Origin: VAXT01 sp035318925
GTDB taxonomy: Bacteria > Actinomycetota > Thermoleophilia > Gaiellales > Gaiellaceae
NCBI GenBank assembly: GCA_035318925.1
Contig: DATHDS010000043.1
Location: 1-62,197 of the forward strand
Direction: 5' to 3'
Length of the DNA stretch: 62,197 nucleotides
Shown here: positions 32,384 through 41,436 of the stretch, piece by piece
How the letters are laid out: each line of letters starts with the position of its first letter
Numbering within the stretch: position 1 is the first letter of the stretch
Notes under the pieces: model-generated
Databases searched by the model: none
Told to the model about the DNA's origin: nothing
What the model saw: only the letters and a program-made list of their open reading frames with translations
Position numbers and translations under genes: made by a program

Positions 32384-32971
32384 TTGCCCGACTCGCCGCC
32401 GGACCCAGCTCGACGGGACCGCTTCACCGCCGTCTATGACACGTACTACCACCGGATCCTCGGTTACGCCCGTCGGCGCGTCCGCCCGGATGATGCTGCC
32501 GAAATAGTGGCCGAGACGTTCGCCGTCGCCTGGCGGCGCTTCGACGTCGTTCCCGACGGCGATCAGGCGCTGTTGTGGTTGTACGCGACGGCCCGGCGTG
32601 TTCTCGCCAATCACAGACGCGCCGAGCGTCGACGCGCCGAATTAATGCGCGCCATCGAGAACGAGCCGGTAGCGATGACGACTCCGGCGCTCAGTATCGA
32701 GTCGCCTCGGGTCGGCATGGCGCTCGGGCGCTTACACGAGCACGAGCGCGAGCTGCTGCTTCTCGTCGCGTGGGAGGGACTCGACGCAAAGGACATTGCC
32801 GCCGTGCTTGGTTGTTCGCGAAACGCCGTCCGCATTCGCATCCACCGTGCGCGCCATCACTTTGCTCTTGAACTCGCGGACGATGACGACGATCTGAAAC
32901 ATCCGGGCAGCAGCGGACATCTCCTTCGTGCAAGGCCGAGCGGCCCCGACGAACTGGAGGACTCGCAATGA
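32384..32971 (+). CDS. ECF-type RNA polymerase sigma factor
   Basis: This protein has 195 residues from TTG 32384, placed by AGAAGGGA just upstream. Region 2 is visible as Tyr-Asp-Thr-Tyr-Tyr-x-Arg-Ile-Leu-Gly-Tyr-Ala-Arg-Arg and Ala-Ala-Glu-Ile-Val-Ala-Glu-Thr-Phe-Ala-Val-Ala-Trp-Arg-Arg. Region 4 is Leu-Leu-Leu-Leu-Val-Ala-Trp-Glu-Gly-Leu, Asp-Ile-Ala-Ala-Val-Leu-Gly-Cys-Ser-Arg-Asn-Ala-Val-Arg-Ile-Arg. It overlaps the next gene (ATGA), whose product has one membrane segment and may act as its anti-sigma or target. The trigger is unknown. Confidence 0.9.
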   Translation: MPDSPPDPARRDRFTAVYDTYYHRILGYARRRVRPDDAAEIVAETFAVAWRRFDVVPDGDQALLWLYATARRVLANHRRAERRRAELMRAIENEPVAMTTPALSIESPRVGMALGRLHEHERELLLLVAWEGLDAKDIAAVLGCSRNAVRIRIHRARHHFALELADDDDDLKHPGSSGHLLRARPSGPDELEDSQ

Positions 32972-33966
32972 AGAGCAACGCACACGTCGAATGCCTCGCC
33001 GAGCTGGCGCCGGTGCAGGACGAGGATCTGGCCGCGGAAACGTGGACGCCTGACGCGCGGGCGCTCTTGGACCAGATCCTGGCGAATCCAGTCGAGGCTT
33101 CGCCACAAGCGAGACGGATCCGCGTGCGCACTCACCGCCGCCGCTGGCTCGCCATGCCGGCCCTTGCCGCTGCAGCCGGCGCCTTCGCGGTCGCCATCCT
33201 CGTAACGAGCGGCGGCCGTGGGACGGCGAGCGCCGCTGCCGCGAGTCTCGAGAAGGCAGCGACTGTCGCTCGCGTTCAACCGTCGCTGGTCCCCAACCAC
33301 CATCAGTACGTCTATACGAAGTCCATCAACGCCTACACTGACACGGTCGTCCCCGTCGCGGGCGTGGCCACTTCCTTCACCGCCCTCGTCCCGCATGTTC
33401 GCGAGTTGTGGCTCGGACCGGCTGGCGGCCGGCTCTACGAGACGGCCGGTACGCCGGAGTTCCTTACCGCCCAGGATCGGGAACGATGGGTGGCGGCTGG
33501 TCGTCCGGAGCTCGGTAGCGGGCCGTCGGAGGACAATCTGCCGCCAGCCCGTCCCCTCGATCTCCCGAGCGATCCCGATGTTCTCTACGCCCGCCTCAAA
33601 AGGGATGCGGCCGGCCACGGTAGTGGCCTCTACCGCGAGATGTTCACGCTCGTCGGCGATTCATTGCGCGAGACCGCCGCGACACCGGCGCAGCGCGCAG
33701 CTCTCTACCAGGTAGCCGCACGCCTGCCTGGCGTCGAACTGGTGGGCTCCGTCACAGACAGCATCGGACGTGCCGGCGTCGCAGTCGCTATGAGCGACCA
33801 AGGGATCCGGTTCAGTTTGATCTTCGACCCTGACACGTCCGCGCTTCTTGGCGAAGAACAGGTCGCCCTTGCCGATAACCCTTTCGGCGTCCGAACGGGC
33901 ACCCGCGTCGGCTACGCGACCTACGTCGTTCAGAAGATTGTCAGTTCTGACACCGCCAGGTCGTAG
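32968..33966 (+). CDS. CU044_5270-like membrane-anchored protein
   Basis: This 332-residue protein has an acidic N-terminus, a basic stop (Arg-Thr-His-Arg-Arg-Arg-Trp), then a hydrophobic segment at about 57-75. The extracytoplasmic region starts with Ala-Ala-Ala-Ala-Ser-Leu-Glu-Lys-Ala-Ala and contains Gln-Tyr-Val-Tyr-Thr-Lys-Ser, Arg-Glu-Leu-Trp, and Val-Ala-Val-Ala-Met-Ser-Asp-Gln-Gly-Ile-Arg. This is the pattern of the actinobacterial CU044_5270 family that regularly follows ECF sigma genes. It is probably the cognate anti-sigma-like or sensor partner of the gene with which it overlaps. Function in the family is unproven. Confidence 0.75.
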   Translation: MKSNAHVECLAELAPVQDEDLAAETWTPDARALLDQILANPVEASPQARRIRVRTHRRRWLAMPALAAAAGAFAVAILVTSGGRGTASAAAASLEKAATVARVQPSLVPNHHQYVYTKSINAYTDTVVPVAGVATSFTALVPHVRELWLGPAGGRLYETAGTPEFLTAQDRERWVAAGRPELGSGPSEDNLPPARPLDLPSDPDVLYARLKRDAAGHGSGLYREMFTLVGDSLRETAATPAQRAALYQVAARLPGVELVGSVTDSIGRAGVAVAMSDQGIRFSLIFDPDTSALLGEEQVALADNPFGVRTGTRVGYATYVVQKIVSSDTARS

Positions 33967-33989
33967 CAACAGAAGGGGGCCGAGAACGC

Positions 33990-34240
33990 TGGCGCCCGAC
34001 CGCCCTCGCGTCCGTCAGGGCATCCACGTGAAGACAGTGTTCCACCGATTCCTTTGTGAGGCCACCGACAGTGCCGTCCGGAGTGACCCCGCGTTTGAGA
34101 TGGCCGCTGATCGCCAGCCATCGCACGCGCTTGGCAGAGAGAGCCCGAGCCTTTCGGCCACTTGCTGCTCTGTAAGAAGCGCGCTCTCGAGGACTTCGCG
34201 CGTTTCTCGTGAGGTGCGTCCCGCGCGAGCCTGGCTAACG
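33990..34240 (-). pseudogene. Frameshifted helix-turn-helix protein remnant
   Basis: The minus strand reads Leu-Thr-Glu-Gln-Gln-Val-Ala-Glu-Arg-Leu-Gly-Leu-Ser in one frame and, after two extra bases in a CT run, Ala-Lys-Arg-Val-Arg-Trp-Leu-Ala-Ile-Ser-Gly-His-Leu-Lys in another. Joined, they make an excisionase/MerR-like winged helix-turn-helix. No single frame spans both halves, so the gene looks inactivated by a short repeat expansion. Exact limits are uncertain. Confidence 0.4.
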
Positions 34241-34407
34241 CTCTAAACGGTCGCGCGTACCTTCGAACGGGGTCCCATCCAGGAATGGTTATGTCGGCGA
34301 GCGCGAGTTTTCTGCCAGCGTCGACCGCGAAGAGGGGCCGGTTGCATACCCACGCTACGACCCCGAGGCCGGGATCTTCACCTGGTTCGTTTCGATCCCT
34401 CGGGCAA

Positions 34408-35709
34408 TCACGGCAGGGGGTCGATTGCCGGAAGGGTGGTTCCGTGTTGCGGCTTGCCGCCGATTCGATCTTGGCCCGAAGCGATTGATCGGGCGTCGGG
34501 CCGCGGTATCGAGCGGACGTTAACGGGAAGCGCGGGCTCAAAGGCCCTCAAGAGGATGATCGCTAACCCCGCCAGCGCAGCGCCCCCAATCAGCGCCAAC
34601 GACGGTGAGACTGCCAATAGCTGTCCGCCCAGCGTGGGGGCGAGGGCGAGTCCCAGCCACCAAGACAGGCCAGCCGTCGCCATGTATCGCCCCCGTAAGG
34701 CGAGCGGCGCGAGGTCAGCGATCAGCGGCATGAACGCGGTCGCGTGTAGACACTCGCCGACGGCAAAGGCGACGGCCGCCGCGACCAGGCAGGCGAAGGC
34801 GAGCTCGGGGCTTACGGCCTGTGCGAGGACGGCGAGGAGGCAGGCGACGACCCAGGTGCTGGCTCCGAGCGAGAGGGCGCCGACGCGACTTCTGCCCTCG
34901 GCGGCCTTCACGATCGGAAGCTGGGCAAGAACAACCGCGGCGGCGTTGGCCAACAGCAGCAAGCCGATCAGGCTCGGCCCAATCCCGATCTCGCGGGCGT
35001 ATGGGGGCACGATCCAGGCCAAGACACCCCAGCCGACGGCGATCATGGCGACGTTGATCAGGGCAAAGCGCAGGAGTGCCCGGTCTCGGATCACTTGCCG
35101 GTAGCCGCCGGCGATGGGCTCGGGACGCACCTCGTCGCGCACGGCCGTGACAAGGATCGCCAGGTAGAAGAGGTAGGTCACGGCGTTGGCCAGGAAGAGC
35201 AGGATGAAGCCGTTGAGGCCGAAGCTGGCGACGACGCCCCCGATCGCAGCACCGAGGCCGATGCCGACATTGACCGCGACGCGCGAGACGGCACTGGCGC
35301 GCTGGCGCAGCTCGCGCGGCGCAAGTGCAGCCATCAACGCCGACTGGCTTGGGTTCAGCCCCCCGTTGCCGACCCCGGCCAGGGCCGCGGCGGCGAAGGC
35401 CGTCGGCGCCGTCGTCGTGAACGCGAGGCTCCCGTAGCCGCCGGCCAGAGCCAGGCCGGCGCCGACCGCCGTCGTGCGGGCGCCGACCCGATCGATGACG
35501 GCCCCGGCAACCGGGGCAACGAAGATGGCGACGCCGCTAACGAGACCGACGACGAGTCCGGCGACGCCGAGGCTGAAACCGCGCGCCTCGTGCAGGTAGA
35601 TGATCTCGAACGGGAAAACAGCGCCGTAGCCGAGCATGTTGAGGAAGACCCCGGCCTCGATGACCCACAGCTGGCGCGACAGGCCGAAGCTCAGCCGACG
35701 CATGGGCAT
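34408..35709 (-). CDS. Major facilitator superfamily transporter
   Basis: This 433-residue protein has twelve predicted membrane segments. The A-like motif Gly-Ala-Val-Ile-Asp-Arg-Val-Gly-Ala-Arg-Thr follows the second segment, and Gly-x2-Asn-Pro-Ser-Gln-Ser-Ala-Leu-Met lies in segment 4. A loop with Arg-Gly-Arg-Tyr-Met-Ala-Thr precedes segment 10. The layout is that of drug/metabolite efflux MFS proteins (DHA1-like), but substrate cannot be assigned. The tail after residue 400 is an extra ~35 cytoplasmic residues. It starts 17 bases after the EamA remnant stop, on the same strand, so the two were once one transcript. Confidence 0.85.
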   Translation of the reverse strand: MPMRRLSFGLSRQLWVIEAGVFLNMLGYGAVFPFEIIYLHEARGFSLGVAGLVVGLVSGVAIFVAPVAGAVIDRVGARTTAVGAGLALAGGYGSLAFTTTAPTAFAAAALAGVGNGGLNPSQSALMAALAPRELRQRASAVSRVAVNVGIGLGAAIGGVVASFGLNGFILLFLANAVTYLFYLAILVTAVRDEVRPEPIAGGYRQVIRDRALLRFALINVAMIAVGWGVLAWIVPPYAREIGIGPSLIGLLLLANAAAVVLAQLPIVKAAEGRSRVGALSLGASTWVVACLLAVLAQAVSPELAFACLVAAAVAFAVGECLHATAFMPLIADLAPLALRGRYMATAGLSWWLGLALAPTLGGQLLAVSPSLALIGGAALAGLAIILLRAFEPALPVNVRSIPRPDARSIASGQDRIGGKPQHGTTLPAIDPLP

Positions 35710-35726
35710 CCATCGGCGGTAGCGGT

Positions 35727-36173
35727 TCAGCCTGACTCCAGAGCCGACCCTAGGGGGCGCCGGGCCAGATAGACGCCGGCGAGGCAGAGCCCGCCGCCGA
35801 CGGCCGCAAGCCAGGGCGGCGTCTCACCGAGGAGCGCCCAGCCGAGCACAATCGCGACGACCGGAATCAGATACGCGAGTGAGGCCAAGCGGCCGGCGCT
35901 CATTCGGCGCAGGGCGTACGCCCAGGTCGCGAAACCGAGCGCTGTCGGAGCGACACCGAGGTAGACCATCCAGCCGATCGCCGTAGCGCCGGCGTCGTGA
36001 AGCTCGCCGACGAGCCTCGCGCGAACGGCAGGCAGACGACCAGTCCCAGCGGCGCAGCCAAGCCACGTCACCTGCAGCGGCGACACGCGGACCAGCACCG
36101 GCTTCTGGATCACCACGGTGCGCGCCTCGCCGCCTGCGGTAGCCGCTGCGCTTGCATTATTGTAGTACCACAA
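35727..36173 (-). pseudogene. C-terminal fragment of EamA/DMT-family transporter
   Basis: This 148-codon open frame has real membrane-protein content only in its last ~85 residues (Val-Tyr-Leu-Gly-Val-Ala-Pro-Thr-Ala-Leu-Gly-Phe, then Tyr-Leu-Ile-Pro-Val-Val-Ala-Ile-Val-Leu-Gly), which is the end of the second EamA domain. EamA carriers are about 290 residues with ten segments. Here the first domain is gone and the first 60 residues are frame-shifted, non-hydrophobic sequence. Not functional as a transporter. It lies divergently from the MocR-family gene, a common arrangement for EamA exporters. Confidence 0.75.
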
Positions 36174-36176
36174 AAC

Positions 36177-37502
36177 ATGATAACGTTAACCTACAATATG
36201 GTAAGGCAGGGACGGGCACAAGCCATAGCTCTCGAGTTCGAACGGCGGATCCAGGCCGGGGCCGTAAGCGCTGGCGAGCGGCTGCCTGCGGTGCGTGCTT
36301 TGGCCGTCGAGCTTGAAGTAGACCCCGGCACTGCGGCCGCCGCCTACCGCTTGCTACGCGAACGGGGCTTCGTCATCAGCGACGGCCGTCGCGGCACGCG
36401 CGTCGCGGCGCAGCTGGAGCTGCGTCCGTCGCGGGTCAACCAGCTGCCCGCGGGCATTCGCGACCTCGCGTCCGGCGTCGTCGACCCTGTGCTCGTTCCC
36501 GAAGTCAGCCAGGCGCTCAAGCGCGTCGCCGCCCGTAGCCCCCGTGTGACCCGTTACGAGGAGAACGCCAAGTTGGATGCCCTCGTCGCGCATGCCGAAG
36601 CCGAGTTTGGTCGCGCCGGCGTCGACGCGACTGCGCTTAGCTTCGTCAGCGGTACCCTTGACGGACTCGAGCGTGTCCTACAGGCGCACCTCCGGCCCGG
36701 CGATCGGGTCGGGGTTGAAGATCCGGCCTTCCCGCGACTGCTCGACCTGCTGCAGGCATTGAACCTTCGGGCAGTACCGATCGCGATCGACGACGAGGGC
36801 CTCGATCCTGATCAGCTCGACCGCGCGTTGACGCGCGGCCTCGAGGCGTTGATCGTCACACCCCACGGCCAGAACCCGTTCGGCGCGTCGCTAAGCGATG
36901 AGCGCGCTTCGACCCTAGGCCGCCTTCTAGGAATGCACGAACTCCTACTGGTCGAGGACGCGCACGGGTGGGAGGTCGAACAACGCCCCTCGACGCTGAC
37001 TGGTGGAGAAGGACGCTGGGCGGTGATCCGGTCGATGTCGCGGCTGCTTGGCGCGGACGTCCGCTTGGCCTTCGTCGCTGGCGATCAACAGACGGTCGCC
37101 CGCGTCGAGGCTCGCCAAGCTGTGACGACGAGCTGGGTCAGCTGCCTCCTGCAAGAGGTCGTCGCCGAGATGCTCGCCAGTGCGGATGTCCGCCGCCAGT
37201 TGCGGCGGGCGTCGGCCGAAACGAGCAAGCGACGCCTTGCGCTGCTGACCGCGCTCGAACGGCGCGGTGTTCGAGCGCACGGCCGCTCCGGGCTGCACGC
37301 TTGGATCCCAGTGCGCGAGGAGGTGTTCGCTGTCCGTCGCCTCCTCGATGCGGGCTACGCGGTGCTGGCTGGAGAGCGGTTCCGGCTGCGGACACCGCCG
37401 GCGGTGAGGGTAACGACGGCCAAACTGCTGCCGGCTGAGGTGGAACCGCTGGCCGACGCGCTCGTCGAGGCCGCAGCCAGCCAATCCCTGATCAGCTACT
37501 AG
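36177..37502 (+). CDS. MocR-family (GntR-aminotransferase) regulator with Lys-to-Arg change
   Basis: This protein has 441 residues from ATG 36177 (ATG 36198 is possible). Residues about 12-75 form a GntR winged helix (Leu-Pro-Ala-Val-Arg-Ala-Leu-Ala-Val-Glu-Leu-Glu-Val) and the rest is a type I aminotransferase-like domain (Gly-Val-Glu-Asp-Pro-Ala-Phe-Pro-Arg, Pro-His-Gly-Gln-Asn-Pro-Phe-Gly). The PLP-binding lysine position is Arg289 (Ser-Met-Ser-Arg-Leu-Leu-Gly-Ala-Asp-Val-Arg) rather than lysine, so it cannot form the internal aldimine. The paralogue at 59300 has Lys289. The AT-rich leader contains the dyad TAACGTTAAC-like sequence, a possible autoregulatory site. The truncated EamA gene faces it. 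Confidence 0.88.
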   Translation: MITLTYNMVRQGRAQAIALEFERRIQAGAVSAGERLPAVRALAVELEVDPGTAAAAYRLLRERGFVISDGRRGTRVAAQLELRPSRVNQLPAGIRDLASGVVDPVLVPEVSQALKRVAARSPRVTRYEENAKLDALVAHAEAEFGRAGVDATALSFVSGTLDGLERVLQAHLRPGDRVGVEDPAFPRLLDLLQALNLRAVPIAIDDEGLDPDQLDRALTRGLEALIVTPHGQNPFGASLSDERASTLGRLLGMHELLLVEDAHGWEVEQRPSTLTGGEGRWAVIRSMSRLLGADVRLAFVAGDQQTVARVEARQAVTTSWVSCLLQEVVAEMLASADVRRQLRRASAETSKRRLALLTALERRGVRAHGRSGLHAWIPVREEVFAVRRLLDAGYAVLAGERFRLRTPPAVRVTTAKLLPAEVEPLADALVEAAASQSLISY

Positions 37503-37596
37503 ACCCGAACCCGGCCTGTCTGGCATCGACCCGGTCAGGGCGCAGGGCCTGGACGATGGCTCGCGCCGGTGTCGAATCGTGCCACCTGCGCCCATA

Positions 37597-37944
37597 TCAG
37601 CCGACGCGCTCGATGATGCGGATCAGTTCGTCGACGCGATAGCCATGCTGGCGGGCAAAGTGGACGAGGTCGCGGGCGTGCGCCGTGACCGCGCCCTGCT
37701 GTGGTGTGCTGGCGACCGTGATCCCGCGCCCGCGACGGAACTCGAGGAGATCCTCGTCCCGCAGGACGCGCAGCGCGCGGAGCACCGTGTTGGTGTTGAC
37801 GCCGAGGACGGCTGCAAGGTCGCGCGCGGGCGGCAGTCGCTCGCCTGGCTTTGCTTCGCCGTCGGCGATCGCGCGGCGGATCTCGGCCGCAACCTGCTTG
37901 TGCAGTTGGGTCGGCTCGTCGCGGTCGATCTTGACACCGAGCAT
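37597..37944 (-). CDS. GntR-family (YtrA-like) transcriptional regulator
   Basis: This protein has 115 residues from ATG 37944. The winged helix is clear: Leu-His-Lys-Gln-Val-Ala-Ala-Glu-Ile-Arg-Arg-Ala-Ile-Ala, Gly-Glu-Arg-Leu-Pro-Pro-Ala-Arg-Asp-Leu-Ala-Ala-Val-Leu-Gly-Val-Asn, then Arg-Val-Leu-Arg. A short dimerisation tail follows (about 80-115). Small GntR proteins of this size belong to the YtrA subfamily and usually repress a neighbouring transport or membrane-protein operon. The divergent gene at 37994 is its natural target. A 15-base dyad just upstream of its start is the likely operator. Confidence 0.9.
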   Translation of the reverse strand: MLGVKIDRDEPTQLHKQVAAEIRRAIADGEAKPGERLPPARDLAAVLGVNTNTVLRALRVLRDEDLLEFRRGRGITVASTPQQGAVTAHARDLVHFARQHGYRVDELIRIIERVG

Positions 37945-37947
37945 GGT

Positions 37948-37962
37948 GCTAGCAATACTAGC
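37948..37962. promoter_or_regulatory. Dyad operator between GntR and propeller genes
   Basis: GCTAG-CAATA-CTAGC, a perfect 5-base inverted repeat with a 5-base centre, lies 3 bases upstream of the GntR ATG and 31 bases before the divergent ATG 37994. It is positioned to control both promoters. Confidence 0.55.
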
Positions 37963-37993
37963 TTTATCATTCCCCGATCTGGGAAGCGCCCTC

Positions 37994-39214
37994 ATGAGCG
38001 TTATCGCACCACCGCCATCGCCGCGTCCGCGCAAATCAGACGATCTTGAGGCGCTGATTGAAGAGGCGCGTCGGCATGCGCGACGGAGACGCCTCGCCCG
38101 CGCCGCTGCCGCGATCCTCGCCCTCGGCGCCGGTATTGCCCTACTCGCGAGCATGCGCGGCGGCGGCGGGGGCGGGGACGCGAACGTCGCGCATCACGGG
38201 CAGGGGCAGCCGGCCCTGCCAAAGGCTGGCGCGGTCGTCGGGACGCTGCCGTTTTCCCCGCGGGAGACCGAGCTGTTTGCCGCGCGTGGCGGGTCGTTGT
38301 TCCTGCTCGTCGTTCCGCCCAGTCGGGCTGCATCGATCACCGTCGAGCGGCTCGACTCGGATGGGACGGTCGCCAGGAAGCGGGTGCCGTTCGATCGGGC
38401 TAACTACCTGATGGATGTCTCCACTGGGCGTGACGGTATCTATGCCGGAACGGCCGTGATCAAGCGGTTCACCGGCATGCAGGACGAGTTGGTGCGCATC
38501 GACCCGAGGACGCTGACGATCGTGGCGCGAGCATTCTTCCCCTCGAGCGTCGCCGCAGTCGAGCAGGGTGGAGACGTGTGGGCCTCGATCAGCGACGGCC
38601 GGGTCGTGCGACTCGATCCGCGGACGCTTGCGACCGAGGCCTCGCGACAGGTGCTTGCGGTGGCTGTGACGGCGAGGGGGACCGGCTTGTTGTCGAAACC
38701 AGCCTTCGGCCTGGGCAGCCTGTGGGTGCTCGCCGGCGACGCGTCCGATCTCGAATTGGTGCGCTTGGACCCGGTGACCCTGGCGGTTCTGTCGAAGACG
38801 CGCGTGCCGACCCGCGGCGACCTGCACCAGGCGCTGAACCGCGTCGTGGCGGACTCCGGTCACGTGTACCTCGTCGGGAGTGCGATCACGGCGGTCGACG
38901 CGACCGGGAAGCTGATGGGACGGCCGGTTCCCGTACCCGGACTCGCCACAACCGAGACTTGCGGAACGGGCTTGGTTGGGCTAACAGGCGGCAACCCCTC
39001 AATGGTGTTGCCCTCACTTCGAGATCGAAAAGGGCGAGTTCTTCGGCCTGCTCGGCCCGAATTGGTGTTGCTTGACGCGCACGGGCGGGTCCTAGCAAGG
39101 ACAGGCTTGATCGACGCCGGTGCCCGGCTCGCCATCAGCGGGAACGATGCCTGGTTCGTGGGTGACGCCGGCCGAGGCAACGGCATCATCCACGTCCGCC
39201 TGGCGAACCACTGA
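37994..39214 (+). CDS. Membrane-anchored beta-propeller-like protein
   Basis: This protein has 406 residues from ATG 37994. A basic cytoplasmic stretch (residues 20-38) precedes one hydrophobic segment (about 38-54, ending before a six-glycine run), then an outer domain of repeating strands with Leu-Val-Arg-Ile-Asp-Pro-Arg-Thr-Leu, Val-Val-Arg-Leu-Asp-Pro-Arg-Thr-Leu and Leu-Val-Arg-Leu-Asp-Pro-Val-Thr-Leu motifs spaced about 40-50 residues. This is the layout of YVTN/WD-type propellers. It lies divergently from the GntR gene, and ECF-regulated genes of the same flavour follow. Its role is unknown; ligand or surface sensing is a guess. Confidence 0.7.
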   Translation: MSVIAPPPSPRPRKSDDLEALIEEARRHARRRRLARAAAAILALGAGIALLASMRGGGGGGDANVAHHGQGQPALPKAGAVVGTLPFSPRETELFAARGGSLFLLVVPPSRAASITVERLDSDGTVARKRVPFDRANYLMDVSTGRDGIYAGTAVIKRFTGMQDELVRIDPRTLTIVARAFFPSSVAAVEQGGDVWASISDGRVVRLDPRTLATEASRQVLAVAVTARGTGLLSKPAFGLGSLWVLAGDASDLELVRLDPVTLAVLSKTRVPTRGDLHQALNRVVADSGHVYLVGSAITAVDATGKLMGRPVPVPGLATTETCGTGLVGLTGGNPSMVLPSLRDRKGRVLRPARPELVLLDAHGRVLARTGLIDAGARLAISGNDAWFVGDAGRGNGIIHVRLANH

Positions 39215-39548
39215 GCAAGGCGACCCAGCGGTCGGCGGCAACGAAGGGCGGTGGGCGAAGTAGCGATGGTCAACGCGGCAACGCGGCGATCGCACCCGGT
39301 TTGACAGGAGCCTCGCGCGTGACGACCAGTCCCTGTCGCGCAGCGACAGCTCGCGTGCCACCTCCTCGTCGCTAAGGCGAGGCGCCCCCGCGTAAGCGCA
39401 CACCCCCGACGCCCACCGGCGAAGTTACGGCACCGGATGAAACCTATCCGCGCCTCCGGGCTGACGACCCTTGCCCTCAACCTGCTCGGTGGCGTTTGCG
39501 ATCACCTCGAGAAAACGAACCTTTGATGCCGTCGCTCCCTCTATACCC

Positions 39549-40070
39549 ATGCCGGTGGACAAAACGAACGTAACCGCGATCGCTCGCCGAGCCGTCAACG
39601 GCGACACAAACGCCCTAGCGGACCTCCTAGGCGAGCTCGCCCCATTTGTTGTTCGCACGACTCGGCTCATCGTCGGCGCTGGGACCGCGGCTGCGGAGGA
39701 CGCGGCGCAGGAAGCGCTGATCGATGTGGCGCGACGAATCGCCACGCTTCGCGATCCAGAAGCGGTCGTATCCTGGGCAGCACAGATCGCGACGCGACGG
39801 GCGCTACGGGCGGCGCGGTCGGAGCGGCTGCGCCGCCAGAGCGACGTTGAAGTGCAAGCGGTTCAAAGCCCAGAGCGGGTGAATGACCATCGGGCTGCGC
39901 TGAGCGCGGCCTTTGACCGTCTACCACGCCGGCAGCGCGCCATCGCCGTCCTGCGCCTCTACGCGGGGTTCAGTGAGCGCGAGACAGCCGATGTTCTCGG
40001 GATCACCCTCGGTGCGGTCAAGTCTCAGCTACATCAGGCACGCAGCACTCTCTCGGCAGCGCTGCCGTGA
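39549..40070 (+). CDS. ECF-type RNA polymerase sigma factor
   Basis: This protein has 173 residues from ATG 39549. Region 2 reads Ala-Ala-Ala-Glu-Asp-Ala-Ala-Gln-Glu-Ala-Leu-Ile-Asp-Val-Ala-Arg-Arg with Trp-Ala-Ala-Gln-Ile-Ala-Thr-Arg. Region 4 reads Leu-Pro-Arg-Arg-Gln-Arg-Ala-Ile-Ala-Val-Leu-Arg-Leu, then Phe-Ser-Glu-Arg-Glu-Thr-Ala-Asp-Val-Leu-Gly-Ile-Thr. The next gene follows by 51 bases with AAAGGAGC as its ribosome binding site and encodes a membrane-anchored partner. This repeats the sigma/anchored-protein arrangement at 32.4-34.0 kb. Confidence 0.9.
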   Translation: MPVDKTNVTAIARRAVNGDTNALADLLGELAPFVVRTTRLIVGAGTAAAEDAAQEALIDVARRIATLRDPEAVVSWAAQIATRRALRAARSERLRRQSDVEVQAVQSPERVNDHRAALSAAFDRLPRRQRAIAVLRLYAGFSERETADVLGITLGAVKSQLHQARSTLSAALP

Positions 40071-40121
40071 GGCCGGCGTAGTGCCCGCCGTGCGCGGCAC
40101 GACGCCAACGAAAGGAGCGCC

Positions 40122-40952
40122 ATGAACGACGAAATCGACACAATCGACCCGATCGACCTCGATCGCGAACTCCGGGAAATGCTGCTTGCGCGTGAGGGAC
40201 CGGAGACACCGCAGCCACGTGTGCGCCGGAGTCGTCGCTGGATCGCTGTGCCGCTTGCAGCCGCCATCGCAACCGCGGCGATGGCCGTGGTTGTTCTCAC
40301 ACAAGGTGGCCGGAATCATCACGACGTCACCGCAAGCAGCGGCGCTCAGTGCGCGGCAGCCCTCGAATGGCACGGGGCAACGTATACCGGGACCCGCGTC
40401 CCGCACCCCTTGTCGTTCGACGGCGGGCTCGGCGAGGGAACCCTCCCCGCCTGCGGCGACAACCCTGGGGAGGGCGGGCGGGCGGCTACACGAACTTCCC
40501 TCGTGGCCGTGGCGGGTGTGTCGCCGGAGCAGGCCGTCGCCATCGCTGGAGACAGCGCCACGCTCTACGTCGCTTACGGTTACTTCCCGCAGCAACCGGG
40601 GACGGCGCTCCATCGCGCGCTCTATGGGAATCGACCCGGCCTGCCGGACGAGCGCGAGAATGACTGTGCCAACACAAAGTTGCAAACAGTGGAAGCGACC
40701 GTATCGACGGCGCGGCTAGGCATCCTGCGGGTCAAGTTGGCTGACGGCGGCGACCTGCCGCGCGAGACGTTCATCTTCCCCGACGCCCGCACGATCATCA
40801 TCGCCGATGGTGATCCGCCTCACGTGAGGCCTGGTGACACCGTTCGTGCCGACGTGCTCGTCTGTCGCCATCCGAATGACAAGCGCTTTTTGAAGCTGGT
40901 CGCGACCAAGCTCGCAATCGCCAAGCGCGTGATTGCGGACGCGACGGGCTAG
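40122..40952 (+). CDS. Membrane-anchored protein downstream of ECF sigma factor
   Basis: This 276-residue protein has an acidic N-terminus, then Arg-Val-Arg-Arg-Ser-Arg-Arg-Trp-Ile and a hydrophobic segment at about 42-60. The outer region has cysteines spaced for disulfides (near 78, 111, 182, 245) and ends in a Thr-Lys-Leu-Ala-Ile-Ala-Lys helix. No anti-sigma zinc finger is present. By position it is the partner of the sigma gene upstream, as an atypical anti-sigma or sensor. Its domain is not one I recognise. Confidence 0.6.
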   Translation: MNDEIDTIDPIDLDRELREMLLAREGPETPQPRVRRSRRWIAVPLAAAIATAAMAVVVLTQGGRNHHDVTASSGAQCAAALEWHGATYTGTRVPHPLSFDGGLGEGTLPACGDNPGEGGRAATRTSLVAVAGVSPEQAVAIAGDSATLYVAYGYFPQQPGTALHRALYGNRPGLPDERENDCANTKLQTVEATVSTARLGILRVKLADGGDLPRETFIFPDARTIIIADGDPPHVRPGDTVRADVLVCRHPNDKRFLKLVATKLAIAKRVIADATG

Positions 40953-41436
40953 GTTGACCGTGCTGCTTGTAGCGGGAGATCCTGCGTCTTTGTCTAGGGA
41001 CGTTCGCTCACGTAGGTCACAGGTGGTTCTACTCGCGCCGGCTGCGGCGGCATCCGGCGCCCCTCCATCAGCCACCGAGCCCGAGGCGTGGAGGGCCAAC
41101 CCACCAAGCAAAGCGGCGGCAGCAGCAAACGGAATGGCTTCGCATGTCAACTGTTCTACACCGTTGCGCGGGCGAGGCTGCGGTCGAAGACCTGACCCTC
41201 ATCCACCTCAACCTGTCGTTTGCTGATCTCTCATCGTTGCTCGACGATGCCACAGCGACGTTTCCAGGTACCGCGCTTGGCGAGGACGAGCTGATTCTTG
41301 GCGCGGGCTAGAGCAGGGGGCCGGCGGCGTCGCCGAGGTACTCGTCTAGGTCGGCTCGGGCAGTCCGGCCCGAGATCCGGTCAGTCGTGCGCGACCGGGA
41401 AGCGATGAACCCACACCTACACCAACGGTCGACGGA
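40953..41436. other. Gap without supported gene
   Basis: About 480 bases. Short open frames are present on both strands but none has family-like content. It may hold the terminator of the ECF operon and decayed coding sequence. Confidence 0.3.

Noticed and set aside
35727..36173. Functional small transporter
   Set aside because: Only the last segments of a ten-segment carrier remain; the first 60 residues are not membrane-like.
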